Below, piece by piece: positions 54,391 through 64,000 of a DNA stretch of 64,000 nucleotides; the first letter of the stretch is position 1; the number at the start of each line of letters is the position of its first letter. This DNA is from Anastrepha obliqua. Taxonomy: Eukaryota > Arthropoda > Insecta > Diptera > Tephritidae. The position numbers and the translations under genes were made by a program. Below the pieces are notes generated by a model, which did no database searches, was not told where the DNA came from, and was given only the letters and a program-made list of their open reading frames with translations. The stretch is taken from positions 29,052,001-29,116,000 of the forward strand of contig NC_072895.1 in assembly GCF_027943255.1 (NCBI RefSeq). The letters run 5' to 3'.

Positions 54391-54904
54391 CCTGTGAGGA
54401 GTTAACCTCCTTTGCAGAAAATATGAAATTTAGAACCTGAACAGCTTCTCTATATCCATCTCACCAAATAAACTTTACGCGCTCCTGCCTTATCTAATAT
54501 CCGTTTACTGGTTTCCGAGATCCAAAGTAAGTAAGTAATTGAAACAGTGCTCAGTTTGGACCTTAGAGTAGCTGGGAGTAGACCTGAAATTTTTTTTTTG
54601 AAAAATAATTCCTACACTTCGAATGCATTTTCATTTCATATCTAAAGATCAGAGTGATAATTTGACCAGTATTTCGGAATGTCGAAACTACATTTCAGTC
54701 AACGGTGCGCGCTACAGAACCATAACCATCTGAGCCTTTTTGTGGACTTAAATTGAGTATGGGCTTGGAGGGTCTTTGTATTCAGCTTCATGGGGCAGCG
54801 CAGAATGTTAAGCAGCTCGTAAATAACGAGCAGATTGAAACTGATCTGCTTTGGTCTACTGCAAAACCAGTCGAAGTGGCCACATCATCTCTCTTACACC
54901 ATTT
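54391..54904. other. Spacer without supported gene
   Basis: No clear feature; possibly LINE-derived near the left edge. Confidence 0.3.
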
Positions 54905-55140
54905 TTTGGGTGCTTGACCAAGCTTCTCCTCATATTTGTGGTGTGCGTCTTGATGTTGTTCCGCAAATGGAGTGATCTACAGTTTTACGGCGCCTGCGAA
55001 TGACAGATGTGTTTTATGAGAAGCTTTTCCACGACAGAAATACATTCGAAGGTTTGCCATAGCCTGCCGAGGGTCGACGGCTTTTAGTAAAAACTTCTTA
55101 CCACATTTGGTGTTTCATGCGTGGAAATTCGAACCTGTGC
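54905..55140 (-). mobile_element. tRNA-derived SINE, reverse orientation
   Basis: Minus-strand blocks in order: GTTCGAATTTCCACG, AACACCAAAT, GGCTATGGCAAACCTTCGAA, TGGAAAAGCTTCTC, CATCAAGACGCACACCACAA and GAGGAGAAGCTTGG. Diverged, with a short insert in the middle. Confidence 0.75.
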
Positions 55141-55845
55141 ACTTCCAAATGAACTCAATTGTGTTCTATAAATATTGAAAAATAATGACAGGCATACAAA
55201 ATTATTGTATTTTTATTCATTTGTTTGAGTCACCCTGTATATGCATGTGCATGTATTCTGCCAACATTCATCAAATTAGTTTCGCACAACATTAGACTTT
55301 TAAAATTTCACATGACTTTCTTCTCTCACACCTCCCTCTCGCCCCTATCGTTGACTTTCGCGACAAACAATTTCCATTCGGCCTTTCAGCCAGCTCATAT
55401 CGCTTCAACTTAGTATAAATATGAATAATGCTATTGCACTGGTTGTGGGTAATGGCTGCCGCCGTAGCTGTAGCAGTCGCTGTTGTGATTGTTTTTGTCG
55501 CTTATTAACCGCAGCCAGCGAAGAAGTTGTTGAACTATTTTTAGTTTGGAAAAGTACATTTCACTATTGCGTCGAGCGAAAATCCACTGCTGATTGGCGA
55601 TTCGCAAACAACGGCGTTCTGTGTAAGCGAAAGGCAGGCACTCGGCGGCTATGTAGCCAGCTATGACACAGAAATTCGGTAGTTTTTATTATTATTTGCC
55701 TTCACGCTCTTGTCAACCTATCGAAGAAACACTAAAGTTTGCTGTTTTCGCTATTTTCAACGCTGCCGAAATGTATTTCCTTTGCTTGGATCGACGATGT
55801 TTGGGCAAGCAAAATGCAATAAGATAGGATTTCTGTATGGACATA
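55141..55845. other. Spacer without supported gene
   Basis: A short + strand ORF at 55421-55666 (81 codons, Cys-rich) is present but has no recognised family or splice context. I treat it as chance. Confidence 0.35.
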
Positions 55846-56514
55846 CACTTGTGCTCACATAATTAAGTCATCTTCTCGTTTTGCAATGCTCGCAATATTT
55901 TTCACGCTACATTTTTTTTGTAAAAATTTGAGCTTTGTGCAAGGTTTATAAAAGTTCGAGAAATTTTGATCAACGTTTCTAACTTTTTAATGAGAATTTT
56001 AAGAAAAAATTATTTTTATATGGAAGAAAAAGCTTTGTATCGAATGCCAAAAAAAAATTAAAAATTGATGCGATTTTGGAGTTAATCCAAAAACAAAAAA
56101 AAAAAAAATGTTAGAAACGTTGATGAAAATTTGTATTTTTTTTTGTTTTGGATTTAATTCAAACTTAAACTGTTATACTAATATTATATGGTCTGTGTCT
56201 ATTCTTTTCCATCTCTTTCTCTGTTACTTTTTTCCTTTCCCCCTTGAGTATCTACCCTCTTTCCAGAGCTCTTAATACAATGAGCGTTTTAGCCTGAGTG
56301 TTTTACGAGCCACCAAATCTCTTGGTGCTCCTTGGCTCGACCAATTCAAATTTCAAATTTAAATATTATACTCGTATGGACTACAAAACTGCATATCCAG
56401 ACGTTTTCTAAAGATTCTGATTATAAAGTTGTCCGACAAAATTAACGAAAAACATTTGGCATGAAATTGTAAAAAAAAAATGAATAAAGTGACTTAATTA
56501 TATGAGCACAAGTG
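55846..56514. mobile_element. MITE with mariner-like ends
   Basis: Inverted repeat CACTTGTGCTCACATAATTA at 55846, with CACTTGTGCTCATATAATTA reversed from 56514. TA lies on both sides. Inside, CATCAACGTTTCTAAC-type arms (about 55968-55986 and 56109-56125) form a second fold-back. Non-coding. Confidence 0.8.
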
Positions 56515-56619
56515 TATGTATAATGCACCAGAAATATTATTTTTCGAAATAACTCGATCCAAGTGCCATCCATAAAATTTTTTGGAAAACTATTTGTTTT
56601 CAGCTAGCCACTATAAATA

Positions 56620-57165
56620 GCGTTTTTCAATAGGTGCGCTTCAACTTTTTTCCGATAGGGAGGGCGAGCGACGGAATATTTTTTATTTTTCGCTTGTCAT
56701 TTGTAAACTTCATTAGAATACATTTCATCATGGAACGCTACACACTTGAGCAACGATTGCAAATCGTGCAAATTTTTTATGAAAATAATCGTTCTGTTGC
56801 TGCTACTTTAAGGGCATTACGGCCATGTTACGGATCATTTAACAAGCCGTCTCGTTTTGGGGTTATGTGAAGTCATTGGTCTACAGTAACAAGCAAGCCG
56901 GCGACGATTTGTGAGCTCAGAGCCAATATTGAACGCGAAATTGCTGGAATTTCGGCCGATTTATGCAAAAGAGTGGTCGAAAATTGGGTTCAACGATTGG
57001 ACTTCGTAAAACGTGCACGCGGTGGTCATGCAAAAGAAATCGAATTTCATACTTAAATGTATATGTTCAAACTCGATAATAAAAGAAAAATTAGTTCAAA
57101 AAGTCAAACCGTTCGTGTTTTATTCAAAAAAGTACAAAAGTTGAAGCGCTCTTACTGAAAAACGC
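56620..57165 (+). mobile_element. Internally deleted Tc1/mariner-superfamily element
   Basis: Ends GCGTTTTTCAATAGGTGCGC and, reversed from 57165, GCGTTTTTCAGTAAGAGCGC. The + strand coding starts at 56730 (MERYTLEQRLQIVQIFYENN), loses the catalytic core, and resumes near 56905 with TICELRANIEREIAGISADL and RVVENWVQRLDFVKRARGGH, ending EFHT. Only 546 bp remain of about 1.3 kb. Confidence 0.88.
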
Positions 57166-57224
57166 TTTCTTTTGAATATGAACCGTATCTGACCCTAAAT
57201 AGCATCGTTAGGAATATTTCTGGA

Positions 57225-58380
57225 CACTAGGTTAGGTTATGGTGGTAGTCGGTCTACAGGTCCGTTGTGATACCACTGTTCTATATTACATAGGAACCCC
57301 ATTTACCTTCCTTCGTGGAACCATTTTGTGGCTCTTATGAAACGTAGAATTGATCCCAACCCCACACCAGACAGCTCTGTAAGAGAATTGAAAAAGTATT
57401 TACGTAGACAACCTGCTCTGATTTTAGCTAGGGCTGAACAATTGCAAATGAAGTATTCAACTGTTTCTTCGTCTTCCTCATCTCTGCAACTTCTGCAATA
57501 TTCATGGGAGAAAACTCCTAGTCTTGAGGAATACCTGCCAAATAGCCAGTGACCGGTTAAACAAGCCACGACCTTCGAGATATTGTCTGTTCAGAGACTA
57601 AGCAATTCCTTTGTTTTCATATTTATTTGCGGCCATAGTAGTCTAGCTGTTACACATGTATCTTCAACTCTCCATGACCTATTGGCCTCTTGGATAATGT
57701 TGTTTTTTATTATTAGTTTACTCGTGACCATACGTATTCCAATGGTACTTTTATCACTGAGCAGTTGAAGAGCAGTGTCTTTTCTGGCTAGCTCATCAGC
57801 TTTACAGTTTCCCTCAATATATCTACGACCCGGACCCCAAATAAGGCTGACCTTGAATAAGACACTAATATCATTTAGGGACGCCCGGCATTCCTGTGCA
57901 ACCTTTGATCTTAGTATAGCCGGCAGGTTACGGCATGCGTATTTAGATATGTAGTCACTTCTTTTATGGCTAGAACCTCAGCCTGATAGACGCTGTAGTA
58001 GTCTGGTTAGTTTCAGTCCTAATTCTTTCGAAAATACTCCATAGCTAACTTTATCGTCTAGCTTGGAACCATCTGTATAAAAATTTAATTCCCCCTTTCT
58101 CCATGGCCTTGGTGTATGCCACTCCCTTCTCGTATACTCGTCTTGAAGAGCCTTTGGAAGGTGAGTCTAGGAATAGAGTAGTCTATTTCTTGTTTGTGAC
58201 TTTTCAGAGAGTGCAAAATGGAATCTGGAGATTAACATGTTTTTCTCTTTCTTTGCCACTCAAGTTAATATTCAATAACTCGTTAGCCTCTGGTATCTTT
58301 ATCGATGAAAGGAAAGTGACAGTTGCTACTTCAAATTTTAAAAGTGGTAAAAAAATGATGCCCGTAATTACAGACTAATC
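57225..58380 (-). mobile_element. LINE family A, 3' half
   Basis: From the right: RNase H remnants at about 58060-57760 (a GPG/RIEGN-type segment in broken frames). Next is the open C-terminal part 57569-57303 (MACLTGHWLFGRYSSRLGVF, CRSCRDEEDEETVEYFIC with a Cys-Cys-His/Cys knuckle, LRFIRATKWFHEGR). The 3' UTR with GGTTAGGTTATGGTGGTAGT ends at about 57225. Same family as 2140-2710 and 36800-37015. Confidence 0.8.
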
Positions 58381-58479
58381 TTAAAGAAAAGATGTCAGTT
58401 TTTAATTTAGCCATTTTCACTTTTTTCAAACTTTTTTTTATTTTTCAACATAGTCTCCTTTTAGAAACTGCTGGTGTTT

Positions 58480-59110
58480 TTTAAGCAGCAGTCTTTGCGA
58501 TCCTACAGGCATGCAAAACATTTTCTCCGATAGTCAAGCCGCGATCAAGGCTCTGACGACGCCATGGTTCAGAACGAAACTAGTAAACTCCTGTAAGGAT
58601 GAGGTAACATTTCTCCGATCTGGGTCCCAGGACATAGGAGGGAAATGAAATTGCTGGTGAACTTGCCAGGAAGGGGACTGAATTGGCCTCAGAGACCTCC
58701 TACCCGGTCATCGGCATCCCCCTGACAGTTGTTAAAGGGGAACAGCACAAATAATTTCTTAGGAAAGCGCAGAAAAGATGGAGCTCCATTTCTTCAATTC
58801 GAAAATCCTGTGGCCACAGTACAATATACAGAGGATTCAGAAAGTCCTTTAGACTCCTCGCCATTCAATTTCCAAACTCATAGCTGTGTTTACCAGTCAC
58901 TGTATGATCGGCACACATGCAAAAAGCTGGACCTTTCAGAGAACGAGACTGTTGAGCACTTTCTCTGTACATGTCGGGGTTTGGCAGTTAGATGATTCAT
59001 ATCACCGGGTGCTCCTTTCTCAGGGGCTCTCCTGGGGTAGTGCGCCAACCTAAATCCCATCAATCTTCTCCATTATATCAACAGATCTGCCTGGTTGTAG
59101 ATATCTGCCT
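58480..59110 (+). mobile_element. LINE RNase H fragment
   Basis: On the + strand: SDSQAAIKALTTPWFRTKLV, then frameshifted GNEIAGELARKGTELASETS, YPVIGIPLTVVKGE and a knuckle remnant (CKKLDLSENETVEHFLC). Related in layout to LINE family A but in opposite orientation to the previous copy. Confidence 0.7.
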
Positions 59111-59208
59111 CTGCTTATCAAAACGGCGCTTTAGTGCTACTTGGGGAGTGCTAGACTGACGCGTCAACCATTTCACCTATCCACCTACCCTTTTAGAAAG
59201 ATACACTT

Positions 59209-60150
59209 CTACAAACGCATCGTCCATTTTTTTAACCCCTCCAAAAAATAGGATTTTTCGAACTCTCCAAAATACGCTTCTGTCTCGGCCATAACTTCGT
59301 CGCTTGAGCTAAATTTTTTTCCCGCGAGCCATTTCTTCACGTTAGGGAACAAGAAAAAGTCGCAGGGAGCCCGACCGGCTGAATACGGGGGCTGCGCCAG
59401 CAATTCATAACGCAAGTTGTGCAGTTTGGCGGCGACACTCTGCTGGTGCGTTATCGTGGGGAAACAGCAACTTCTTTTACGCCAAACGCGGCCGTGTCTT
59501 TTTCAATTTTTTGTGAAAGCGGTCCAATAACTCCCTGTAGTATTGTCCAGTGATCGTTCTTCCTTTTTCTAAAAAAAATCACAAGGATGACAATCATTGC
59601 CATGATCTTGCCGGCCGATGGGACTGTCTTCGCCTTCTTTGGAGCAGATTCACCGGGACAAATCCATTGTTTTGATTGCTGCTTAGTTTCTGGAGTGCAA
59701 TGATGAATCCAGGTTTCATCAACGGTGTCAACTCGATGCAAATATTCTTTCGTATCTCGCTTAAATTGCTCCAAACACTATTTCGAAGTTAACAGCCGCA
59801 TCGAGCTAACAATTTTTTCAGCGCCCACTTATCATGTAAAATATCAATTGCCGTTCCGGCCGACACACCCCTGACCTCTGTTACTTCGCACACTTTCGTA
59901 CGTCGATCAGCGAGAGTCATGTGGTGGGCTTTTTGCATGATTTCCTCGGTAACCACGTCTGCCGGGTGCCCTAGTCGCTCCTCATTAAAAACAGATGTTC
60001 GCCCACATTTAAATTCGTTGAACCTATATCTAACTGCGGTCATAGATGGGGTCAAGTGACCTCAAAGACAGCATCCAACTTTCCATATCCTCGCATTATT
60101 TCCCATCCAAAAACAAAAAGTGAATTACCGAACGATTCTGCTCGTTTTCC
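59209..60150 (-). mobile_element. Mariner, third family, frameshifted
   Basis: The transposase starts near 60150 (MENEQNRSVIHFLFLDG). It continues PSMTAVRYRFNEFKCGRTSV, ADRRTKVCEVTEVRGVSAGT, HDKWALKKLLAR; then in a new frame VDTVDETWIHHCTPETKQQS (first Asp), HDNAPA (second Asp), PPYSAGRAPCDFFLFPNVKK (third Asp), ending at 59209. Several breaks. Terminal repeats not identified. Confidence 0.88.
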
Positions 60151-60989
60151 ATCTTAACGAAAAGCACGAAACACGTCTTACTCGAATAGCTGCCAAATCG
60201 AAACTTACCTATCAATCAGTCTGAAGTTAGTTTTGCCGTCGTTTCGATATATGGCAGTTCACAATTCTAATACCAACTTTCCTCAAGAACGCTCTCTGTC
60301 ATCTAACACGCGCACTTATTGAATCGCCCTCGTAAAGCGTACTCTACCATATTTTTGGTTTCTTAAGTACGCTCTCTCTTCCCTGAATTTCTCTGTTCCT
60401 ATTCCATTATATAAATCGTGCTTACTGTTGTCGAGGAGGTGAAGTTGTTACCATATGACTGCCTGATGGAAAGTGGCTCACACACAGTAATTGAAAGGCA
60501 TCAACGATTCTCCATAAGAAATCAGCAACAATAAGTCGCTGATGGGGATTCAGTGGCGGACAGTGCAAAAAATGTAAAGGTTATGTGTTGGGAGATTTCT
60601 CTGAGATACTATGGCGAAAGAAAGACGTTTCAAATCGAAGCAAGTTAAAAGAATTTTTGAGAGGCTTCACTACGAAAAACTGTGATCGCAGCAGTCATCG
60701 AAGAGATTAACAACTTTCCTTGCATTATGAAGACTGCTCTTAACAATATTCCCGATCGTGTAGCTTAGGGAGAGGGGTGCAATCGAGGATTGAGTGAGTA
60801 CTACCTGACCTTCTGGGTGAGATCGTTTTCAAAGGTGCTTACCCCTTTATTGAGTGCCCATGCATGACGTTTTCACACTACCAAATCGTAAAACAAATCC
60901 AATAATTATATTGTATTTGCGTCGCTCCATCCAAAAATCATTTGACTAATGATTTGTTTAGCTTGACAATAGCAAAGACATAAACTTTA
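60151..60989. other. Spacer without supported gene
   Basis: No recognised protein, repeat or terminal sequence. Possibly old transposon DNA. Confidence 0.3.
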
Positions 60990-61750
60990 GATTCAGCTAT
61001 TCCGCTGGAGATTGGAGTAAATTTCCCGGCTTATTTAAGCAGCTTCTTGATGGGGAGTATTCTGCGAGGAGCTCCTTATCAAGCTCAAATATAGGCTTCC
61101 GGACCACTGTAGTGTTTTTCAAGCGGAGGTAGCCGCAATTAAGGAAGCAGTGGATTGGTTGCTTACATCAGCAATTACACTAAAGGCTGTAAATATCTAC
61201 TCGGACAGCCAAGAGGCAATTACGGTCTTTGGCTCGCTGTTTGTGCGTTTGAAATTAGTCGGCAAATGCATGACTTCTCTCTCGACTGCATTCGAATGCT
61301 TCAATATTGGGCTCATCTGGGTTCCCGGTCACAGCGTCATAGAGAGAAATTGCTTGGCTGATGAGCTGGCAAGACAAGGGACCTTGGAGATGGTTTCATC
61401 GCAATATGAGAGGATTGGGGTGCCCCTGAGATCCTGCGGTCTGCTCCTAGAAAGATCGGCCTCACGTCAACTAAGCGAGCGCTGGGCTAATGCGCAAAAG
61501 TGCAAAGTTGCGAAATGTTTCTGGCCGCGGGTAGATCGGGGGCGCTCGAGAAAAATTCTAAGACTAACAAAGCTGCAGCTCTAGAATTCGGTAAGTATTC
61601 TTACTGGACATTGTCGGTTATGCGACCTCCTTTTTTCCACCTATCTGGTTCCTTTCCTTCTCCTTTCCCCTGTATGGCATCACATTGGACGAATTTTGAA
61701 TATTTGTCCAAATGGGCCTCTCTCAAAGGTAGCCGTTTACTCTAACAGCT
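60990..61750 (+). mobile_element. LINE RNase H fragment
   Basis: On the + strand: VFQAEVAAIKEAVDWLL, IYSDSQEAI, GLIWVPGHSVIERNCLADEL and ARQGTLEMVSSQYERIGVPL, followed by the post-RNase segment (SERWANAQKCKVAK). E, D and the PGH motif of RNase H are present, and the 144-codon ORF 61150-61584 is open. The 3' UTR may extend to about 61750. Confidence 0.82.
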
Positions 61751-63170
61751 TCTTCCTTACATATTTGAGCGAGAAAGAGTAAAGAAAGAACTTTCATTGA
61801 ACTCGGTTAAAATCTAGGGTAGGCACGCTGCCAAAGCTAGCAAAGTTATGAGCAGTTTTTCCCGGAAAAGTAGGTGAAATTTCTCAGAAGTGATATATTC
61901 AACAAAATATTGAGAGCCTAACGAGATGTACTGAAAGAGATTTAAATATATCAGCAATATCAATTTGCCTAAGGCATTGTGATTTTAATAGGCTTACTTT
62001 GAATTTTTTTATATGGCCATTGATTTTCCAAGGAATTTCTAGTATTCTTAACTTTACGAAATAAAGGAAGATAATAATAATAAAAAAAATAATAAAAAAT
62101 ATTCTCAAAATACTGCGCGTAAAGTTTACAACAAATTGCCAATTTTCACCCCATAAACTTTTTCAATGCTCGTACGACATGGCGTATGAGTACTCATCAA
62201 CTCAAAAAATTATTAGCTGTTGATTTAGTTATGTGCATCTGCTTAATGTGAATCTTCGCGCTCCCTCTCCACTTATTATTTGTGATGATTTGTTTTTTAA
62301 ATTGCACTCAGTGCGTTCTTTTCATCTTGCCGTAGTTTGGCTTGTATGTAGTGTTAAATTTATGGCACTGGGGACTTGGCAGATCTAATTGATGTTGCTC
62401 ATACCACATGACGCACGCGGTGTGCGTGTGTGACATCATGGTCTAAAACTATAAACGACCAGAGCCAAGTAAATTTGATTTTACAAAATATACTCGAAAT
62501 CCGTTGAAATATTTAACAATTAACCCAGTGGGGAAGTACATTTGTGCGTATGCAGCTGTGGCGGTAGTGCCAAAGTCATTGGTTCGTGCTTGACTACTTG
62601 GACGTGAAACCCCGATATGACAGGGTAAAAAATAAGTAGAAATATCTTATTTTTATTACACTAGAAATACGAGTTGAATATGTGTTCTAGCCGTGCTTAG
62701 TGGCTCTTATATTTGTTGAGGATATATTTTCAATGATATATAAGATCCTCAGACCCCTACCCATCTCAATCGCTGTGGTTTTTGACAAGGTGGATTTAAT
62801 GCTGGAATTGATCGTCGATGGAAAATTATTGTGTAAACTCAATATTGAGGGTAGAATTAAAAAAATTATCAGTTACCAGTTGTATGGCTGTAGTGCCGTC
62901 ATTGGTCAAGAGTGTGGGCTTTTTTCTGAGGAAATTAATTGGCTTTATGCCACTCGGCGCGAGGTTTTGTTTTCGTTTTCTCGTTGAACATGGTTTTTGA
63001 TGGCTGGCTTAACGCACATGCTAGTGCACTTGTTTGAAAACAAGAGTTCACATAATGATCAGCTTTCTCTAGGACATAATCCCGCCTTCAGTCCCATTTA
63101 CTGGGAGCCTTAGGCCGATGATGTCGGTGTAGTGGACTCAGGTCTCTCATTTACTTTCTACTTCGGCCTA
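61751..63170. other. Spacer; one weak SINE-like patch and an unrecognised ORF
   Basis: Positions 62550-62625 have weak SINE-head resemblance (GGCGGTAGTGCCAAAGTCAT…). A 95-codon ORF at 62700-62987 (MALIFVEDIFSMIYKILRPL…) has no recognised family. Otherwise AT-rich. Confidence 0.3.
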
Positions 63171-63179
63171 AATGGAATT

Positions 63180-63945
63180 TTAAACATATGGATTGCTAGC
63201 CATTTGTTTTTTGTGGTGGATGAGGTAGGGTTCAAAATGCCTTCGCACTTACAACGGTCGTCGTCTACTACATTGAGTGGTGTGGCCACTGCCACTAAAA
63301 CAATCCCTTCTCTCTTTCCTCTCATTCTGGACAGATTCCCTTCCCGGGACTACTTTCTGTAATACTTCGGGAGGGTCTAGAATGGCATCCTTAAAGAACC
63401 AATTCTATTTACCCACGTTTGGGTTCATCGTATTTGTAGCCAGCTTCCGTGTCTTCGTCTCGTTTTCTTGTGTCTCTGCCTGTGAGGTTTGGGTTTGTGG
63501 CACTGTGTCGAGATGTATCTTTTTTTCGTAGTACGTCCTCTACGTATCTCTTTAGCGCGTTCCAGCTGTCCTCGCGTTAGAGCATTTTGTTGATTATGTT
63601 GCGCGACGCAACGTCGCCAATCTGCTTTCTCAGAGCATCTCTTTCTGCGAGTTACAAGTAAAAAACGTGTGTTCAACGTCATCACTCGACGATTCGCAGC
63701 ATATGACCTTGGGATCGCTTACCTTGCCCATGCGGTATAAGTATCTTCGGAAGTATCCGTGGTCCGAGAAGTAATTCACTTCCTCGAAGTTCCTTTGGAA
63801 AATGGGTGCCTATTGATGGAATGAGTTTTGCCGTGCATCTGCCACGCGCTTCCCATCGGCTTTGCCACCACTGCATGGTTTGACATCTCCGTTTTGCAAC
63901 GCTAGTGGTGACTTGTTTCTTCTTGGAGTTCCACGTATCCATTCA
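63180..63945 (-). mobile_element. R1-type LINE C-terminal remnant
   Basis: Minus-strand frames starting at 63942 read MQWWQSRWEARGRCTAKLIP, resembling the W..RW…GR.T..LIP block near the C-terminus of R1-clade LINE proteins. A frameshifted stretch follows (in place of the usual HGEVNYYLTQ segment), then HMLRIVE and DDVEHTFFTC-like residues. Decayed. Confidence 0.5.
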
Positions 63946-64000
63946 TTTCTGGGCCATCAGGACGACGGTTATCTCCCCGCTGATCAGAAAGCATGCGGCG

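Noticed and set aside
55421..55666. 81-codon Cys-rich ORF
   Set aside because: No signal peptide, splice context or recognisable family; looks like chance.
1..64000. CRISPR arrays, operons or a prokaryotic defence system
   Set aside because: No regular spacer repeats or bacterial-type gene clusters; spliceosomal introns and eukaryotic transposons throughout.

Overview
The window looks like a piece of an insect nuclear chromosome, most likely from a higher fly of the tephritid (true fruit fly) type. The reasons are short (about 60-70 bp) AT-rich introns, fly-like conserved genes, poly-Gln/Ser/Asn coding runs, and many copies of tRNA-headed SINEs, mariners, jockey/RTE-type LINEs and Helentrons in AT-rich DNA. 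The species is inferred, not proven.

Five complete protein-coding genes can be assembled exon by exon, and one first coding exon is likely. (1) 11795-6114 (-): a ubiquitin-specific protease of the USP35/USP38 type (probable fly DUBAI), five exons, 965 aa. (2) 13807-14469 (+): TMEM18, four exons, 157 aa. (3) 19855-25915 (+): a TMEM131 homologue, four exons, 1936 aa, with a long low-complexity cytoplasmic tail. (4) 31388-30654 (-): UFC1, the UFM1-conjugating enzyme, three exons, 164 aa, active-site Cys116. (5) 34824-36176 (+): a ZDHHC3-type palmitoyltransferase, four exons, 273 aa. (6) 47326-47413 (+): a probable first coding exon of an unrecognised gene that would continue beyond the window. 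TMEM131, UFC1 and ZDHHC3 act in the ER/Golgi secretory pathway, but nothing in the sequence shows that they are co-regulated.

Almost everything else is transposon-derived. 1-4140: mariner, SINE and LINE fragments. 6702-9319: the last intron of the protease gene, almost wholly a mariner shell filled with nested SINEs, a palindromic tRNA-like repeat and Helentron remains. 15789-17558: a mariner inside a mariner. 18183-19235: a SINE split by a Helentron-type element that carries a pentanucleotide satellite. 27060-30140: LINE, short SINE, deletion-derivative and TTAA-MITE remains. 31655-33010: a jockey-like reverse transcriptase. 38120-45425: a jockey element interrupted by a mariner, then two oppositely oriented RTE copies, one with a perfect 367-bp tandem duplication. 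47500-63950: further mariners, MITEs, SINEs and LINE tails.

No CRISPR array, operon or bacterial-type system is present, and I saw no canonical tRNA or rRNA gene. The most novel-looking items are a short hairpin-containing SINE-like family ending in (CAA)n, with a perfect 14-bp target duplication in one copy; a head-to-head tRNA-like palindrome; an in-frame, stop-free 60-nt intron in TMEM131 that encodes a hydrophobic segment; and three related Helentron-like pieces, two with endonuclease-domain remnants.
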